A stretch of 64,000 nucleotides of DNA from Bacillota bacterium (lineage in GTDB: Bacteria; Bacillota; Clostridia; Lachnospirales; Lachnospiraceae): assembly GCA_023411215.1 (NCBI GenBank), contig JAEYOY010000019.1:1-64000 (forward strand). The letters run 5' to 3'. The position numbers and the translations under genes were made by a program. The notes under the pieces are model-generated. The model was given only the letters and a program-made list of their open reading frames with translations. It had not been told where the DNA came from and searched no databases. Positions 52,019-60,875 of the stretch are shown here, piece by piece; position 1 is the stretch's first letter, and each line of letters begins with the position of its first letter.

Positions 52019-52168
52019 TTGAGCAAACAAGCAAATCAGAGATATCGTAAGGAGAAGGAAAAGGAGCATCTCAAAAAGGCCGGTGTAACCGATACTGCTA
52101 CTAACTCTTCGAAGGATACAAATGTCAGTAAAAAATATAACAATAATACCTATAATACAGAAGGATAA
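52019..52168 (+). CDS. Small hydrophilic protein, 49 residues, TTG start
   Basis: A TTG codon 8 bases after AAGGAAAGGAAG begins a 49-residue frame (MSKQANQRYRKEKEKEHLKK, then a Thr/Ser/Asn-rich tail ending NNNTYNTEG). It is Lys/Glu-rich at the start and low-complexity at the end, with no membrane segment. An in-frame GTG at 51980 has no ribosome site. The position just after the SIS gene and before a strong terminator suggests it is transcribed with it. I do not recognise it. Confidence 0.5.
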   Translation: MSKQANQRYRKEKEKEHLKKAGVTDTATNSSKDTNVSKKYNNNTYNTEG

Positions 52169-52200
52169 AGATATTATTTTTTTAAAGGTAAATGAAGGAT

Positions 52201-52250
52201 AAGGACAGCCTCCTGCACATAGCACTGTGTGAGAGGTCTGTCCTTGTCGT
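52201..52250. terminator. Terminator between the small protein and the AraC gene
   Basis: AAGGACAG pairs with CTGTCCTT, with inner CCTC/GAGG and CACA/TGTG pairs, followed by GTCGTTG. No long T-run follows, so the strength is uncertain. Confidence 0.6.
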
Positions 52251-52363
52251 TGTACTGGGCACTATATTAAAATATCTATCGGATCGAACGCCTAATATGT
52301 TCCTGTTATCCTGCCGACATACCATTGAAGTATAAGGAGGCTTGATAGAATCATGCTCGAAGG

Positions 52364-53278
52364 TTATACCGCCTTGTACTTTAGCTGGTACTGTTTCGGT
52401 GAGATATCTTTATATAGCTTGAACTGTTGGATGAAGTAGCTGGAGGTGGAGAAGCCTACCTGCATCGCGATCTCTGTGATGTTTAAATCGGCAGAGGTAA
52501 GGAGGTGCTCTGCCTTTGTTACACGTACATAATTCAGATATTCCCGGAAGCTTCGCTTCATAATCCTTGTGAACAGTCTGGAAAAATAGCTATAGCTTAA
52601 GTTGCAGCGCTTCGCCATCTCCAGTGCAGTGATATCATTCTGATAATTGTCTTCAATGTAATCGAATACATTCTGAATTCTTTTTACCATGTCTTTGTTA
52701 ATCTCTTCGTGAATATTTAGGTCTACATTTTGTTCATTCCATCGGCGAAGAATAAAGAGAAACAAATTATAGATATTCGCACGAATAGCAAGCTCGTAAC
52801 CATAATGCTTATCCAGATATTCCTGATTAATGCCACGGATTATATCCGGTATAATCGTCTTCTCTATCTCAGTCCTTCCAAAAATCTTCTGATGGGTAGA
52901 TTCGTTCAGGATGAAGGGCATAACATACTTCATCTCAAAAAGGGACTGTGCTGTGGTATAGAGCATCTCCGGCTCGAATTTGATGACAATATATCGATTA
53001 AGCCCGGGAGAGAGGGAGAAAATATTATGAATCTCATTGGAATTAATCAGCACCATATCGCCTTCTTCAAAGCTATAATCCTTGTTGTCTAATAAAATAT
53101 GATATTTTCCCGTAATTGCATAAATGATTTCTATATAGTTGTGGATATGAGCATGTACCATAAGTTCGGCACCCATAGATTCCTGAATATGAGAGCTAAA
53201 CTGCAGTGGTGCATCACCGTTCGTATCTCTGGTTTCAACATAGTAAGAACGTTCCAAGGCTGTAACCTCCAATGACAA
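52364..53278 (-). CDS. AraC-family transcriptional regulator
   Basis: The 304-residue protein has an N-terminal cupin sensor domain (about 25-170; VHAHIHNYIEIIYAITGKYH, then EEGDMVLINSNEIHNI) and two C-terminal helix-turn-helix motifs (about 205-300; MAKRCNLSYSYFSRLFTRIM and ITEIAMQVGFSTSSYFIQQF). This is the XylS/AraC layout of sugar regulators. It is divergent from the Gfo/Idh/MocA genes across a palindrome-rich gap, so it probably activates them in response to a sugar. Confidence 0.92.
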   Translation of the reverse strand: MSLEVTALERSYYVETRDTNGDAPLQFSSHIQESMGAELMVHAHIHNYIEIIYAITGKYHILLDNKDYSFEEGDMVLINSNEIHNIFSLSPGLNRYIVIKFEPEMLYTTAQSLFEMKYVMPFILNESTHQKIFGRTEIEKTIIPDIIRGINQEYLDKHYGYELAIRANIYNLFLFILRRWNEQNVDLNIHEEINKDMVKRIQNVFDYIEDNYQNDITALEMAKRCNLSYSYFSRLFTRIMKRSFREYLNYVRVTKAEHLLTSADLNITEIAMQVGFSTSSYFIQQFKLYKDISPKQYQLKYKAV

Positions 53279-53340
53279 ATTATTGATATTTTATTATAAA
53301 TAAATTATATCATGATAAACGTTTTTATGCTATGTTTTAT

Positions 53341-53471
53341 TTACGCGTAAGCAAAGTAAGAATAATGCGAGAATGAAACTCGTATCGCAAGCTAGCTTGC
53401 AAATATGCGTACACGCACATGCTACAATGCTTGTAGACAGGCATTGAAGAAGCTCGAATGTCGTGCTTCTT
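53341..53471. promoter_or_regulatory. Palindrome-dense region between AraC and dehydrogenase genes
   Basis: Five symmetric words lie within 130 bases: TTACGCGTAA (53341-53350), GCAAGCTAGCTTGC (53387-53400), GCGTACACGC (53407-53416), CAATGC/GCATTG (53425-53430 with 53441-53446), and AAGAAGC/GCTTCTT (53447-53453 with 53465-53471). They are candidate binding sites or hairpins controlling the divergent genes. Confidence 0.5.
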
Positions 53472-53540
53472 TCAGTCAGGGGATATGCATTAATTGAAGA
53501 ATCCCGGCAAAAACATATAATAAAAAGGAGATTACATGCT

Positions 53541-54623
53541 ATGGAGAAGAAGATTAAAATTGGTATCATTGGTTGCGGAGGCATTGCGAACGGTAAACAC
53601 ATGCCCTCCCTTAGTAAATTAGGTGATGTGGAAATGGTTGCCTTCTGTGACATCGTCCCAGAGAGAGCAGAAAAGGCAAAAGCAGAATACGGGACACCGG
53701 ATGCAAAGGTTTATACCGATTATAAGGAGCTGTTACAGGACAAGGAAATCGAGGTTGTTCATGTATGTACTCCGAATCGCTCCCATGCTCCTATTTCAAT
53801 TGACTCTCTTCATGCAGGCAAGCATGTTATGTGTGAGAAGCCTATGGCAAAAACAGCAGAAGATGCCAGAAGAATGGTTGAGGCAGCGAAGGAAACTGGA
53901 AAGAAGCTTACCATCGGTTATCAGCATAGACATAAGCCGGAATCAATTTATTTAAAGAGTGTAATCGAACGCGGCGATCTTGGAGATATCTATTTTGCGA
54001 AAGCATTTGCAGTTAGAAGAAGAGGAACACCGAACTGGGGTGTATTCTTGAACGAATTTGAGCAGGGCGGAGGTCCGTTAATTGATATCGGTACCCATTC
54101 CCTTGATGTTACGCTCTATCTTATGAACAATTACGAGCCTAAGATGGTAGTCGGAACAAAATATAAGAAGGTAAATAATGCGGATTGCGGCAATCCTTGG
54201 GGTGGCTGGGATCCGGAGCAGCACACCATGGAGGATAGCGCTTTCGGCTTCATCGTTATGAAGAACGGCGCAACAATCATTCTGGAATCCAGCTGGGCAC
54301 TCAATACCAGTGAACCGATTCAGGAAGGCAGTACTGTACTTTGCGGCTCCGATGCAGGTGCACAGATTAAGAATGGTGTGACGATTAATAAGGGTGAATT
54401 CAATCGTCTGGTTGAAGTAAAGCCGGATATGTCCAGCGGTGGAGTAGCATTCTATGACGGTAATTCCATGAGCCCGGCAGATGTGGAAGCAAGACGTTGG
54501 ATTGATGCAGTTAAGAATGATACCGATCCAATCGTATTACCCCAGCAGGCTTGTGTGGTTTCTGAGATTTTAGAGGCTATCTACAAATCAGCGGAGAGCG
54601 GTCAGCCGGTATATTTTGAATAA
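53541..54623 (+). CDS. Gfo/Idh/MocA-family dehydrogenase 1
   Basis: The 360-residue NAD(P)-dependent oxidoreductase has the Rossmann motif IGIIGCGGIANGKHMPSL (about 6-23), the conserved MCEKPMAKTAEDARRMV (about 96-112) holding the EKP motif, and a substrate-side QHRHKPESIY plus GGPLIDIGTHSLDV (about 180-193). Family members oxidise sugars, inositols or amino sugars at a ring carbon. The ATG at 53541 follows AAAGGAGA; the longer frame upstream has no ribosome site. It is first in an operon with a second family member and a sugar epimerase. Confidence 0.9.
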   Translation: MEKKIKIGIIGCGGIANGKHMPSLSKLGDVEMVAFCDIVPERAEKAKAEYGTPDAKVYTDYKELLQDKEIEVVHVCTPNRSHAPISIDSLHAGKHVMCEKPMAKTAEDARRMVEAAKETGKKLTIGYQHRHKPESIYLKSVIERGDLGDIYFAKAFAVRRRGTPNWGVFLNEFEQGGGPLIDIGTHSLDVTLYLMNNYEPKMVVGTKYKKVNNADCGNPWGGWDPEQHTMEDSAFGFIVMKNGATIILESSWALNTSEPIQEGSTVLCGSDAGAQIKNGVTINKGEFNRLVEVKPDMSSGGVAFYDGNSMSPADVEARRWIDAVKNDTDPIVLPQQACVVSEILEAIYKSAESGQPVYFE

Positions 54624-54638
54624 AGAAAGGAAAAATTG

Positions 54639-55604
54639 ATGAATATAGCAATTATTAGTTATTGGCATGTCCATGCAGAAGGCTATACGAAAGAAATCCT
54701 TGAGAAGACAGACAGTAAAGTGACGGCTATATGGGATGAGGATTCCGAACGCGGATTAAAATATGCGAAGCAATTCAATGCTAAGTTTTATGAGGATTAT
54801 GATGAATTACTCCGTGATAAAAGCATTGAAGGTGTAGTAATTACCTCTGCAACCTCAGAGCATACCAGATTAATATTAAAAGCAATTGAAGCAGGTAAGA
54901 AGATTTTTAGTGAGAAGGTTCTCGCACTTACCACGGAGGATTGCCTCAAGATAAAAGAAGCTCTTAAGAAGAATGAAGCATCCATCACTCTGTCCCTTGT
55001 GAAGAAATGTGAGCCTCAATTTCAATTTGCAAAGCAGTTGGTGAGTAGCGGCGCCTTAGGCCGTATTACTTATGCTAGAATGCGTAATGTACATAATGGA
55101 AGTATTGGCGATTGGCTGCCGGCACACTTTTATAATTTGGAGCAATGTGGCGGTGGTGCTATGATTGATCTCGGTGCTCATCCGATGTATTTATTAAACT
55201 GGATGCTTGGAGAGCCAAAGACCGTTCAATCATTGTTTACCGACATAACCGGGCATAAGGTGGAAGATAATGCTGTATCAGTGATTGAGTTTGAGCAGGG
55301 GGCAATTGGAGTATCTGAGACAGGCTTTGTATCTGTTTATAATCCTCCTACACTGGAAATCAGCGGTACAAAGGGTGCATTACTGATACGTAACGGAGTT
55401 CAGTATGCAACCGAGGAAACCAATGGAGAATGGGTTACTGTGGAACAGCTGCCCGAGGAGCTCCCGTCCCCCCTCATTCAATGGGCGAATGGGGAAAATA
55501 CGGTATTAGGCGATGAATTCGGTATTGATGCTGCCATCATGCTTACCAGAATGATGGAGGCTGCTTATCGTTCCTATCAGCATGGGAAGAAAGAAAGCGT
55601 ATAG
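54639..55604 (+). CDS. Gfo/Idh/MocA-family dehydrogenase 2, divergent motifs
   Basis: The 321-residue protein belongs to the Gfo/Idh/MocA family but departs from its signatures. The N-terminus reads MNIAIISYWHVHAEGYTKEI with no GxGxxG, and the EKP motif is EKVLALTTEDC. The substrate half GGGAMIDLGAHPMYLLNWML is normal. A His-rich start in place of the glycine motif is seen in a known subgroup of this family. It lies 15 bases after dehydrogenase 1. It may bind cofactor differently or act with the first enzyme. The ATG at 54639 follows AAAGAAAGGAAA. Confidence 0.85.
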   Translation: MNIAIISYWHVHAEGYTKEILEKTDSKVTAIWDEDSERGLKYAKQFNAKFYEDYDELLRDKSIEGVVITSATSEHTRLILKAIEAGKKIFSEKVLALTTEDCLKIKEALKKNEASITLSLVKKCEPQFQFAKQLVSSGALGRITYARMRNVHNGSIGDWLPAHFYNLEQCGGGAMIDLGAHPMYLLNWMLGEPKTVQSLFTDITGHKVEDNAVSVIEFEQGAIGVSETGFVSVYNPPTLEISGTKGALLIRNGVQYATEETNGEWVTVEQLPEELPSPLIQWANGENTVLGDEFGIDAAIMLTRMMEAAYRSYQHGKKESV

Positions 55605-55616
55605 GAGGAATATCAA

Positions 55617-56336
55617 ATGGAGATATCACTACAGCTTTACTCTATCCATGAAGAGACCAAGAAGGATTTTACCGGCTCTGTAAGGAGAGTCGGAAAGATT
55701 GGTTTTAGCGGCGTTGAATTTGCAGGCTACGGTGATTTAAGCACCGAAGAGCAAAAGCAATTGCTGGCAGAGAGCGGTCTTTATTCCGTAGGTACTCATT
55801 GTGGATTGCAGGTATTCACAGAGCGATTTGAGGAAGAGCTCCAGTATAGTAAGGCAATCGGTTCAAAATATATTATATGTCCTTATGCTGAGGTAGACAC
55901 CCTGGAGAAAATCGATCATTTGGCACAGGTGCTGAATGAGGCAGCAAAAAAGGCTGCAAAGGAAGGCATCAAGGTAGGTTATCATAATCATGCTCACGAA
56001 TTTGTTATGATCGATGGTAAATATGCACTTGATTTACTGGCTGAGAAGACCTGTGATGACGTGGTTCTTGAGCTGGATGTATTCTGGGTTGCCTATGCAG
56101 GTGTAGATCCGGTTGAGTATATCCAAAAATGGGGTAAGAGAGTTGAGCTTATCCATATTAAGCAAATTAATGATGAGCGTGCTAATGTAGATATCGCAGA
56201 CGGCATCATTGATATGAAAAAGATTAAAGATGCTGCGAAGTATGCTACATATTTTGTACTAGAACATGAAGAGTATGATAAACCGGTTTGGGATGCCCTG
56301 ATGAATGATTTCCAGGCATTGGATCGTATTAATTAA
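55617..56336 (+). CDS. Sugar phosphate isomerase/epimerase (xylose-isomerase-like TIM barrel)
   Basis: The 239-residue AP-endonuclease-2-type TIM barrel shows metal-ligand regions typical of the family: GFSGVEFAGYG (about 28-38), VGYHNHAHEFVMIDG (about 120-134), VVLELDVFWVAYAGVDP (about 150-166), VELIHIKQIND (about 177-187) and FVLEHEEYD near the end. Members isomerise or epimerise keto-sugars and inosose. It is 12 bases after dehydrogenase 2 with an AGGAGG site, so the three genes form one pathway: oxidation of a sugar, then epimerisation. The substrate is unknown. Confidence 0.88.
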   Translation: MEISLQLYSIHEETKKDFTGSVRRVGKIGFSGVEFAGYGDLSTEEQKQLLAESGLYSVGTHCGLQVFTERFEEELQYSKAIGSKYIICPYAEVDTLEKIDHLAQVLNEAAKKAAKEGIKVGYHNHAHEFVMIDGKYALDLLAEKTCDDVVLELDVFWVAYAGVDPVEYIQKWGKRVELIHIKQINDERANVDIADGIIDMKKIKDAAKYATYFVLEHEEYDKPVWDALMNDFQALDRIN

Positions 56337-56366
56337 CTCCTCTAATTTGATAAATCTTAAACATCG

Positions 56367-56430
56367 ACAAGGGATATTACCATGGAAGTAATCAAGACCT
56401 CCATGATAATATCTTTTGTTGTATTTTTTA
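56367..56430 (+). terminator. Terminator of the dehydrogenase/epimerase operon
   Basis: ACAAGGGATATTA and CATGGA pair with TCCATG and TAATATCTTTTGT in an imperfect stem, followed by TATTTTTTA. Confidence 0.75.
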
Positions 56431-56606
56431 ATTTTCCATTTTCGACATTGTACCTATGAATAATCTGTGTAATAATCTATGTGACAGGTTACATAGTATT
56501 GCTTCGCTGTATATTAACGGTTGAACGGTATTATTTAGATGTTAAAAGCACAGACAGCAAACAAAGATGTGTTTAAAAAGACTAATTTAAGACTGGGGGG
56601 TCTGCT

Positions 56607-58022
56607 TTGAAAACAACAGGATCAGAATTCTTGACTAGGAGTAAACCGTATGTGCGTAAGCTCATCGAGCTACTGTCAGAGAATTATCAGTATGTATCTG
56701 TTCTGGGCACGGATACGAGAGGTAAGGTATACCGTGTAGGAAAGACGGGTACCGAAGTGAATGATGTCATGCTGGCAGAACGCGGCTTTGTAGTACGTGT
56801 TCATAACGGGGTGAATTATTCTGAGTATTCCTTTAATGAGATTGATGAGAGTAAGCTGAACAGCATCGTCTCTGAGATCAGGGATAAGCTACATAAGGTA
56901 TCAAAAGAAATCAATGTGAATGCCTATGATTTAATCAACGAAGAAGAGATTGAGAAGCAATTCTTCAGTGAAACAGAGATTGATCCGGAGAGCATAAGCG
57001 CTGAGCAGATTATTAGGGAATTAACATCTCTAAAGGATCTGGGATGTTCTCTGTCAGAACTGGTTGTAAATTTTAGAGCCACATTAAGCTATACTCATGT
57101 ATCAAAAATCTTTCTTTCTGCTAAAAAGGATCTGGAGCAATCCTACACGATCAGCGATGCTTCCTTACTTTGTGTTGCAAGAAGAGAGGAGAGAACAAAA
57201 TATTATTTCCGAGGCTTTAACGGTATGATAGGCTATGAGACTCTTGAGGAAATGAAGCAGCTATGCCCGTTGGTAGTTGATCAGTGTATCAAGCTGTTGG
57301 ATGCGAAGGCTGTTCAGCCTGGTGAATATGATGTCATTTGCGCACCGGAGATAGCCGGTTTGATTGCTCATGAAGCCTTTGGCCACGGTGTTGAGATGGA
57401 TATGTTTGTAAAGAAAAGAGCAAAGGGTGCCGAGTATATCGGTAAGCAGATAGCCTCTCCGATTACAACAATGCATGACGGTGCGGCAGCAGCGAGCCAT
57501 GTATCCTCTTATCTTTTTGATGATGAGGGAACCCTTGGTACAGACACCACCATCATAAAAGAGGGTATCCTGAAAAACGGTATCTCTGATTTACTGTCAG
57601 CTCTGAAGCTTGGGACTACTCCTACCGGAAACGGAAAAAGACAATCCTTCGAGCGTAAGGCTTACTCTCGAATGACGAATACCTTCTTCTCCGCCGGAAC
57701 GGATAAATACGAAGATATGCTGGCTTCTATAAAGTATGGTTACCAAATAGAAGGACTTTACAGCGGTATGGAGGACCCTAAGAATTGGGGTATTCAATGT
57801 ATAGCGTTACTGGGAAGAGAAATCGTAGACGGTAAGCTGACCGGAAATCTGATCTCACCCGTTGTTATGACCGGTTTTGTACCTGAGCTGCTGCAATCCA
57901 TCTCTATGGTATCCGAGACAGTTGAGCTGGAGGGTGGCGGTTATTGTGGTAAGGGTTATAAAGAATATGTAAGGACATCCAGTGGCGGTCCCTATATCAA
58001 AGCGAAAGTGAGGTTGGGTTAA
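56607..58022 (+). CDS. tldD: TldD-like metalloprotease subunit
   Basis: The 471-residue protein has the zinc motif HEAFGHGVEMD (HExxxH, about 254-264) and the downstream LEGGGYCGKGYKEYVRTSSG region of TldD. TldD and TldE form a heterodimer that cuts unfolded peptides and, in E. coli, matures microcin B17 and degrades CcdA. The start is TTG, 6 bases after GGGGGG; no better ATG lies nearby. Its stop overlaps the next start as TAATG. No peptide-antibiotic gene is visible within the window, so a general proteolysis role is likelier. Confidence 0.9.
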   Translation: MKTTGSEFLTRSKPYVRKLIELLSENYQYVSVLGTDTRGKVYRVGKTGTEVNDVMLAERGFVVRVHNGVNYSEYSFNEIDESKLNSIVSEIRDKLHKVSKEINVNAYDLINEEEIEKQFFSETEIDPESISAEQIIRELTSLKDLGCSLSELVVNFRATLSYTHVSKIFLSAKKDLEQSYTISDASLLCVARREERTKYYFRGFNGMIGYETLEEMKQLCPLVVDQCIKLLDAKAVQPGEYDVICAPEIAGLIAHEAFGHGVEMDMFVKKRAKGAEYIGKQIASPITTMHDGAAAASHVSSYLFDDEGTLGTDTTIIKEGILKNGISDLLSALKLGTTPTGNGKRQSFERKAYSRMTNTFFSAGTDKYEDMLASIKYGYQIEGLYSGMEDPKNWGIQCIALLGREIVDGKLTGNLISPVVMTGFVPELLQSISMVSETVELEGGGYCGKGYKEYVRTSSGGPYIKAKVRLG

Positions 58023-59326
58023 TGTTAGAGCAAATCAGAAGAATCCTCATGAATCAGAAAGACATTTCTGGCTATAAAATCAAAGAAACTCTGATCCAAT
58101 CCAATGAGTTGTTTTTTGTAAAGAAGAATGTGGATATGGACCGGGCAAAAAGTGTACATCATTACAATATAACAGTATATGTAGATTTTACCGAGGAGGG
58201 AGTGAAATATAAGGGCTCCTCAACAACGAGTATCCACCCTACCATGAACGAGGGTGAGATTGAGAAAGCAATCCGGGACGCCGCCTTTGCTGCCGGCTTC
58301 GTTAAGAATCCCTATTATCCGCTAGTAAGTCCGACAAGCTTCAATGTAGCTTTGCCGAAAAGCAATTTTGCGGGGGAAGATCTTCCCTACTGGATGAACG
58401 AAATCACGAAAGCAATCTATAAAAATGATATCTATGATAAGGGCGGCATAAATTCCTGTGAAATCTTCTTGAATAAAACAATCACAAGAATTGTCAATTC
58501 CGAGGGTGTTGATGTCTCAGAGGAAGGTTATCGCTGCATGGTAGAATTCATTACCACCTGGAAGGAAGAGGGAGAGGAAATTGAGTTGTACCGCTGCATT
58601 GATTGCTCCGATTTTGATGCGGAGCTTTTGGCTGATGAGGTCAAGAATATGATCAATATCTGCAAGGAGAAGGCAATTGCAAGAAACACACCTGCATTAA
58701 AGACGGCTTCCGTAATTCTTACCAGGGAAGCGGTGAAGGATTTCTTTACTTATTATTACTCCAAGAGCAATGCTTCCTCTGTATATAACCAATCTTCTAC
58801 CTGGAAGATTGGAGATAAGGTGCAGGGGGATGAGGTAAAGGGTGATCGGATTACCTTAATGCTCGATCCGTTCATGAAGAATTCGACGAACTCAGAAGCC
58901 TATGATTCAGATGGCTTTCCTGTAAAACCGGTGAAAATTATTGACCAGGGTGAACTGAAGCAGTATTCGGCCGATACCAGATATGCATATTATCTTGGGG
59001 TGGCACCGACCGGTAATATCGGGAATGTTTTTGTAGAGAGCGGTAGCCGAACAATGGAAGAGCTAAAGAAGGAACCTTATCTGATGACAGCAGCCTTTTC
59101 GGATTTTACAGTAGATGATATGACAGGTGATTTTTGCGGTGAGATTCGTCTAGCCTGGTATTACGATGGCAAGACAACAATCCCCGTAACCGGAGGCTCC
59201 ATAACCGGCAATATTGGTGAGCTTCAGCATGAGATGTATCTGACTAAGGAACGTCAGAAGGACAATAACTTCGAAGGACCGGCCATGGTGCTGTTGAAGA
59301 ATGTCACCGTTGCAGGAATTGAATAA
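58022..59326 (+). CDS. TldE/PmbA-like metalloprotease partner
   Basis: The 434-residue protein is the PmbA/TldE homologue that pairs with TldD. It lacks the HExxxH motif, as expected, and shows the family C-terminus (EKPYLMTAAFSDF-like region, then YYDGKTTIPVTGGSITGNIG). It begins on the ATG that overlaps the tldD stop, so the subunits are made together. Its ribosome site lies in the end of tldD (GGTTGGG). Confidence 0.88.
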   Translation: MLEQIRRILMNQKDISGYKIKETLIQSNELFFVKKNVDMDRAKSVHHYNITVYVDFTEEGVKYKGSSTTSIHPTMNEGEIEKAIRDAAFAAGFVKNPYYPLVSPTSFNVALPKSNFAGEDLPYWMNEITKAIYKNDIYDKGGINSCEIFLNKTITRIVNSEGVDVSEEGYRCMVEFITTWKEEGEEIELYRCIDCSDFDAELLADEVKNMINICKEKAIARNTPALKTASVILTREAVKDFFTYYYSKSNASSVYNQSSTWKIGDKVQGDEVKGDRITLMLDPFMKNSTNSEAYDSDGFPVKPVKIIDQGELKQYSADTRYAYYLGVAPTGNIGNVFVESGSRTMEELKKEPYLMTAAFSDFTVDDMTGDFCGEIRLAWYYDGKTTIPVTGGSITGNIGELQHEMYLTKERQKDNNFEGPAMVLLKNVTVAGIE

Positions 59327-59350
59327 AAACAATTAAATAGTAAACATCCC

Positions 59351-59392
59351 AAACTGGATAATCTCTCTATAGAGGGATTATCCAGTTTGTAA
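59351..59392. terminator. Bidirectional terminator after tldD-tldE
   Basis: AAACTGGATAATC pairs with GATTATCCAGTTT with an inner TCTCT/AGAG stem, between convergent genes. Confidence 0.82.
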
Positions 59393-59480
59393 TTTATAAC
59401 AAGTAAAATGACTTATCATTTTATTTTGTTTGGTATGAATATTATTCCCTCCTCGGTTAAGTTATTGAAGAGTTGGGTTG

Positions 59481-60413
59481 TTATCTGAGATAATAGTAGT
59501 TCATTACGGACTGTTCCACAAATTCACAGGACTGATATAAGCTAAGGGCATTCTTATTAGTACATACGACATCCAGTTCAATAACTGTGACACCTTGTGC
59601 TTCAATCAATCTAAGTGTTTCTGCTAAACCCTTTCGTCCATAGCCCTTTCCACGATATTCCGGTAATATACCAAAGCCGAAGATAAAGGCATACTGTCCA
59701 TTATATTCTACATTGATTTTACCAATGGAGGATCCGTTAAATTCGATCATATAGGTCTTTTGATTCTCCGGCTGTTCCTCCAAGGTAGACAGGTAATATT
59801 CACCGTCTTCCTCTGTAAGATTCTTTTCATTGAATAAAATTGCATTAAATTGAGCGAGTTTCTTCTCGTCCATTTTACTGGCAGGGCGTAATGTTACCGC
59901 CTGGTTAGTAAGCCGCTCTGAATTATCTTCGATTTGAGAAGCAGAACCAGATATTCGTTTCATTCGATATTCTGAGTGGGCATAGCTGCTGCTGTTTGCC
60001 TTTAGAAAGTTCATACCGGACTCGGAGCCACCATCGGCCAAAATTAGGAGCTGCTTAAAATCAGAGTGTTGACATTCGTTCAAAGCAAGAGCCAGTAAGC
60101 GATGGAAGATTCCTTGCTTTCGATACATTGGATGAGTCATTCCGCAAAGCTCTCCGGTAACACCGTCAAAGCACGATATTCCCAGATAGGCAACAAGGGT
60201 ATTCTCGATAAAATATAGGAACTCCCTTTTACTGCTGGTTGGTGTCTCCCGGTTTTCAGCAAGGCCGCCCAAATGAAGCTTATAATCCAGCTCCAGCTTT
60301 AAATTGATACTTTCATGTTTGCAGCAAATATCCATAAGCGGATGAATCAAATTATATTCTGATTGGGTGATATATTCTGCAACTTGGATACTGTGTTGTT
60401 GTATGATTGACAT
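59481..60413 (-). CDS. GNAT-family acetyltransferase with two GNAT units
   Basis: The 310-residue protein contains a degenerate N-terminal GNAT-like half (about 60-150; MTHPMYRKQGIFHRLLALAL resembles motif A) and a complete C-terminal GNAT domain (about 170-310). In the latter, GFGILPEYRGKGYGRKGLAE is the acetyl-CoA pyrophosphate loop (Q/RxxGxG/A). Such tandem proteins acetylate small amines or antibiotics; the substrate is unknown. It stands alone. Confidence 0.87.
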   Translation of the reverse strand: MSIIQQHSIQVAEYITQSEYNLIHPLMDICCKHESINLKLELDYKLHLGGLAENRETPTSSKREFLYFIENTLVAYLGISCFDGVTGELCGMTHPMYRKQGIFHRLLALALNECQHSDFKQLLILADGGSESGMNFLKANSSSYAHSEYRMKRISGSASQIEDNSERLTNQAVTLRPASKMDEKKLAQFNAILFNEKNLTEEDGEYYLSTLEEQPENQKTYMIEFNGSSIGKINVEYNGQYAFIFGFGILPEYRGKGYGRKGLAETLRLIEAQGVTVIELDVVCTNKNALSLYQSCEFVEQSVMNYYYLR

Positions 60414-60608
60414 TGTTAATCCCCCCTATTCCGATTCTTGTCAAATACATGCTAAGTATAACAGATAAGAAGAATAATTCAATAAAAGAGATTTAGTAAA
60501 TTAATAATAAGCGGTTGTCTGTTATAAAGAATAAGGTTTTGCTATGATTAAGTTATGAGACATTTGGTTGAAGAGGAAGAGGCACAGAGCGCCATCATGG
60601 AGGAAAAT

Positions 60609-60728
60609 ATGAATATTCAAGAGGTACCTTTTAGTGCAATTGATTGGAACTTAGTTAGCTCGGTAATTCATCCCGGTATTACCGGAGAAGCTTACCGGAG
60701 AGTCTATGAAATAGGAATCTTCGGGTGA
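60609..60728 (+). pseudogene. Truncated DHCW-motif cupin, N-terminal fragment
   Basis: A GGAGG site and ATG open the frame MNIQEVPFSAIDWNLVSSVI followed by HPGITGEAYRRVYEIGIFG and a stop. The pattern PF-x-x-x-DW ... H-x-G-x-TG-x-AY resembles the start of small DHCW-motif cupin proteins, but the cupin core with DHWC is missing, and I see no continuation in other frames. It is probably a gene relic, though a 39-residue peptide could still be made. The rest of 60414-60875 shows only promoter-like AT-rich sequence. Confidence 0.45.
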
Positions 60729-60875
60729 AAGATGATACTTAATAAGTTGGTGAGGCTATTTTGTAGGTATTTTTTCGATTATGTCATCACATGACATAGC
60801 TCTATGCTATATTGTAGCTAGAAGGCAATACCATCACTATAGTTTGTAGACTAGTAATTGAGAGGGAGGGATTTT

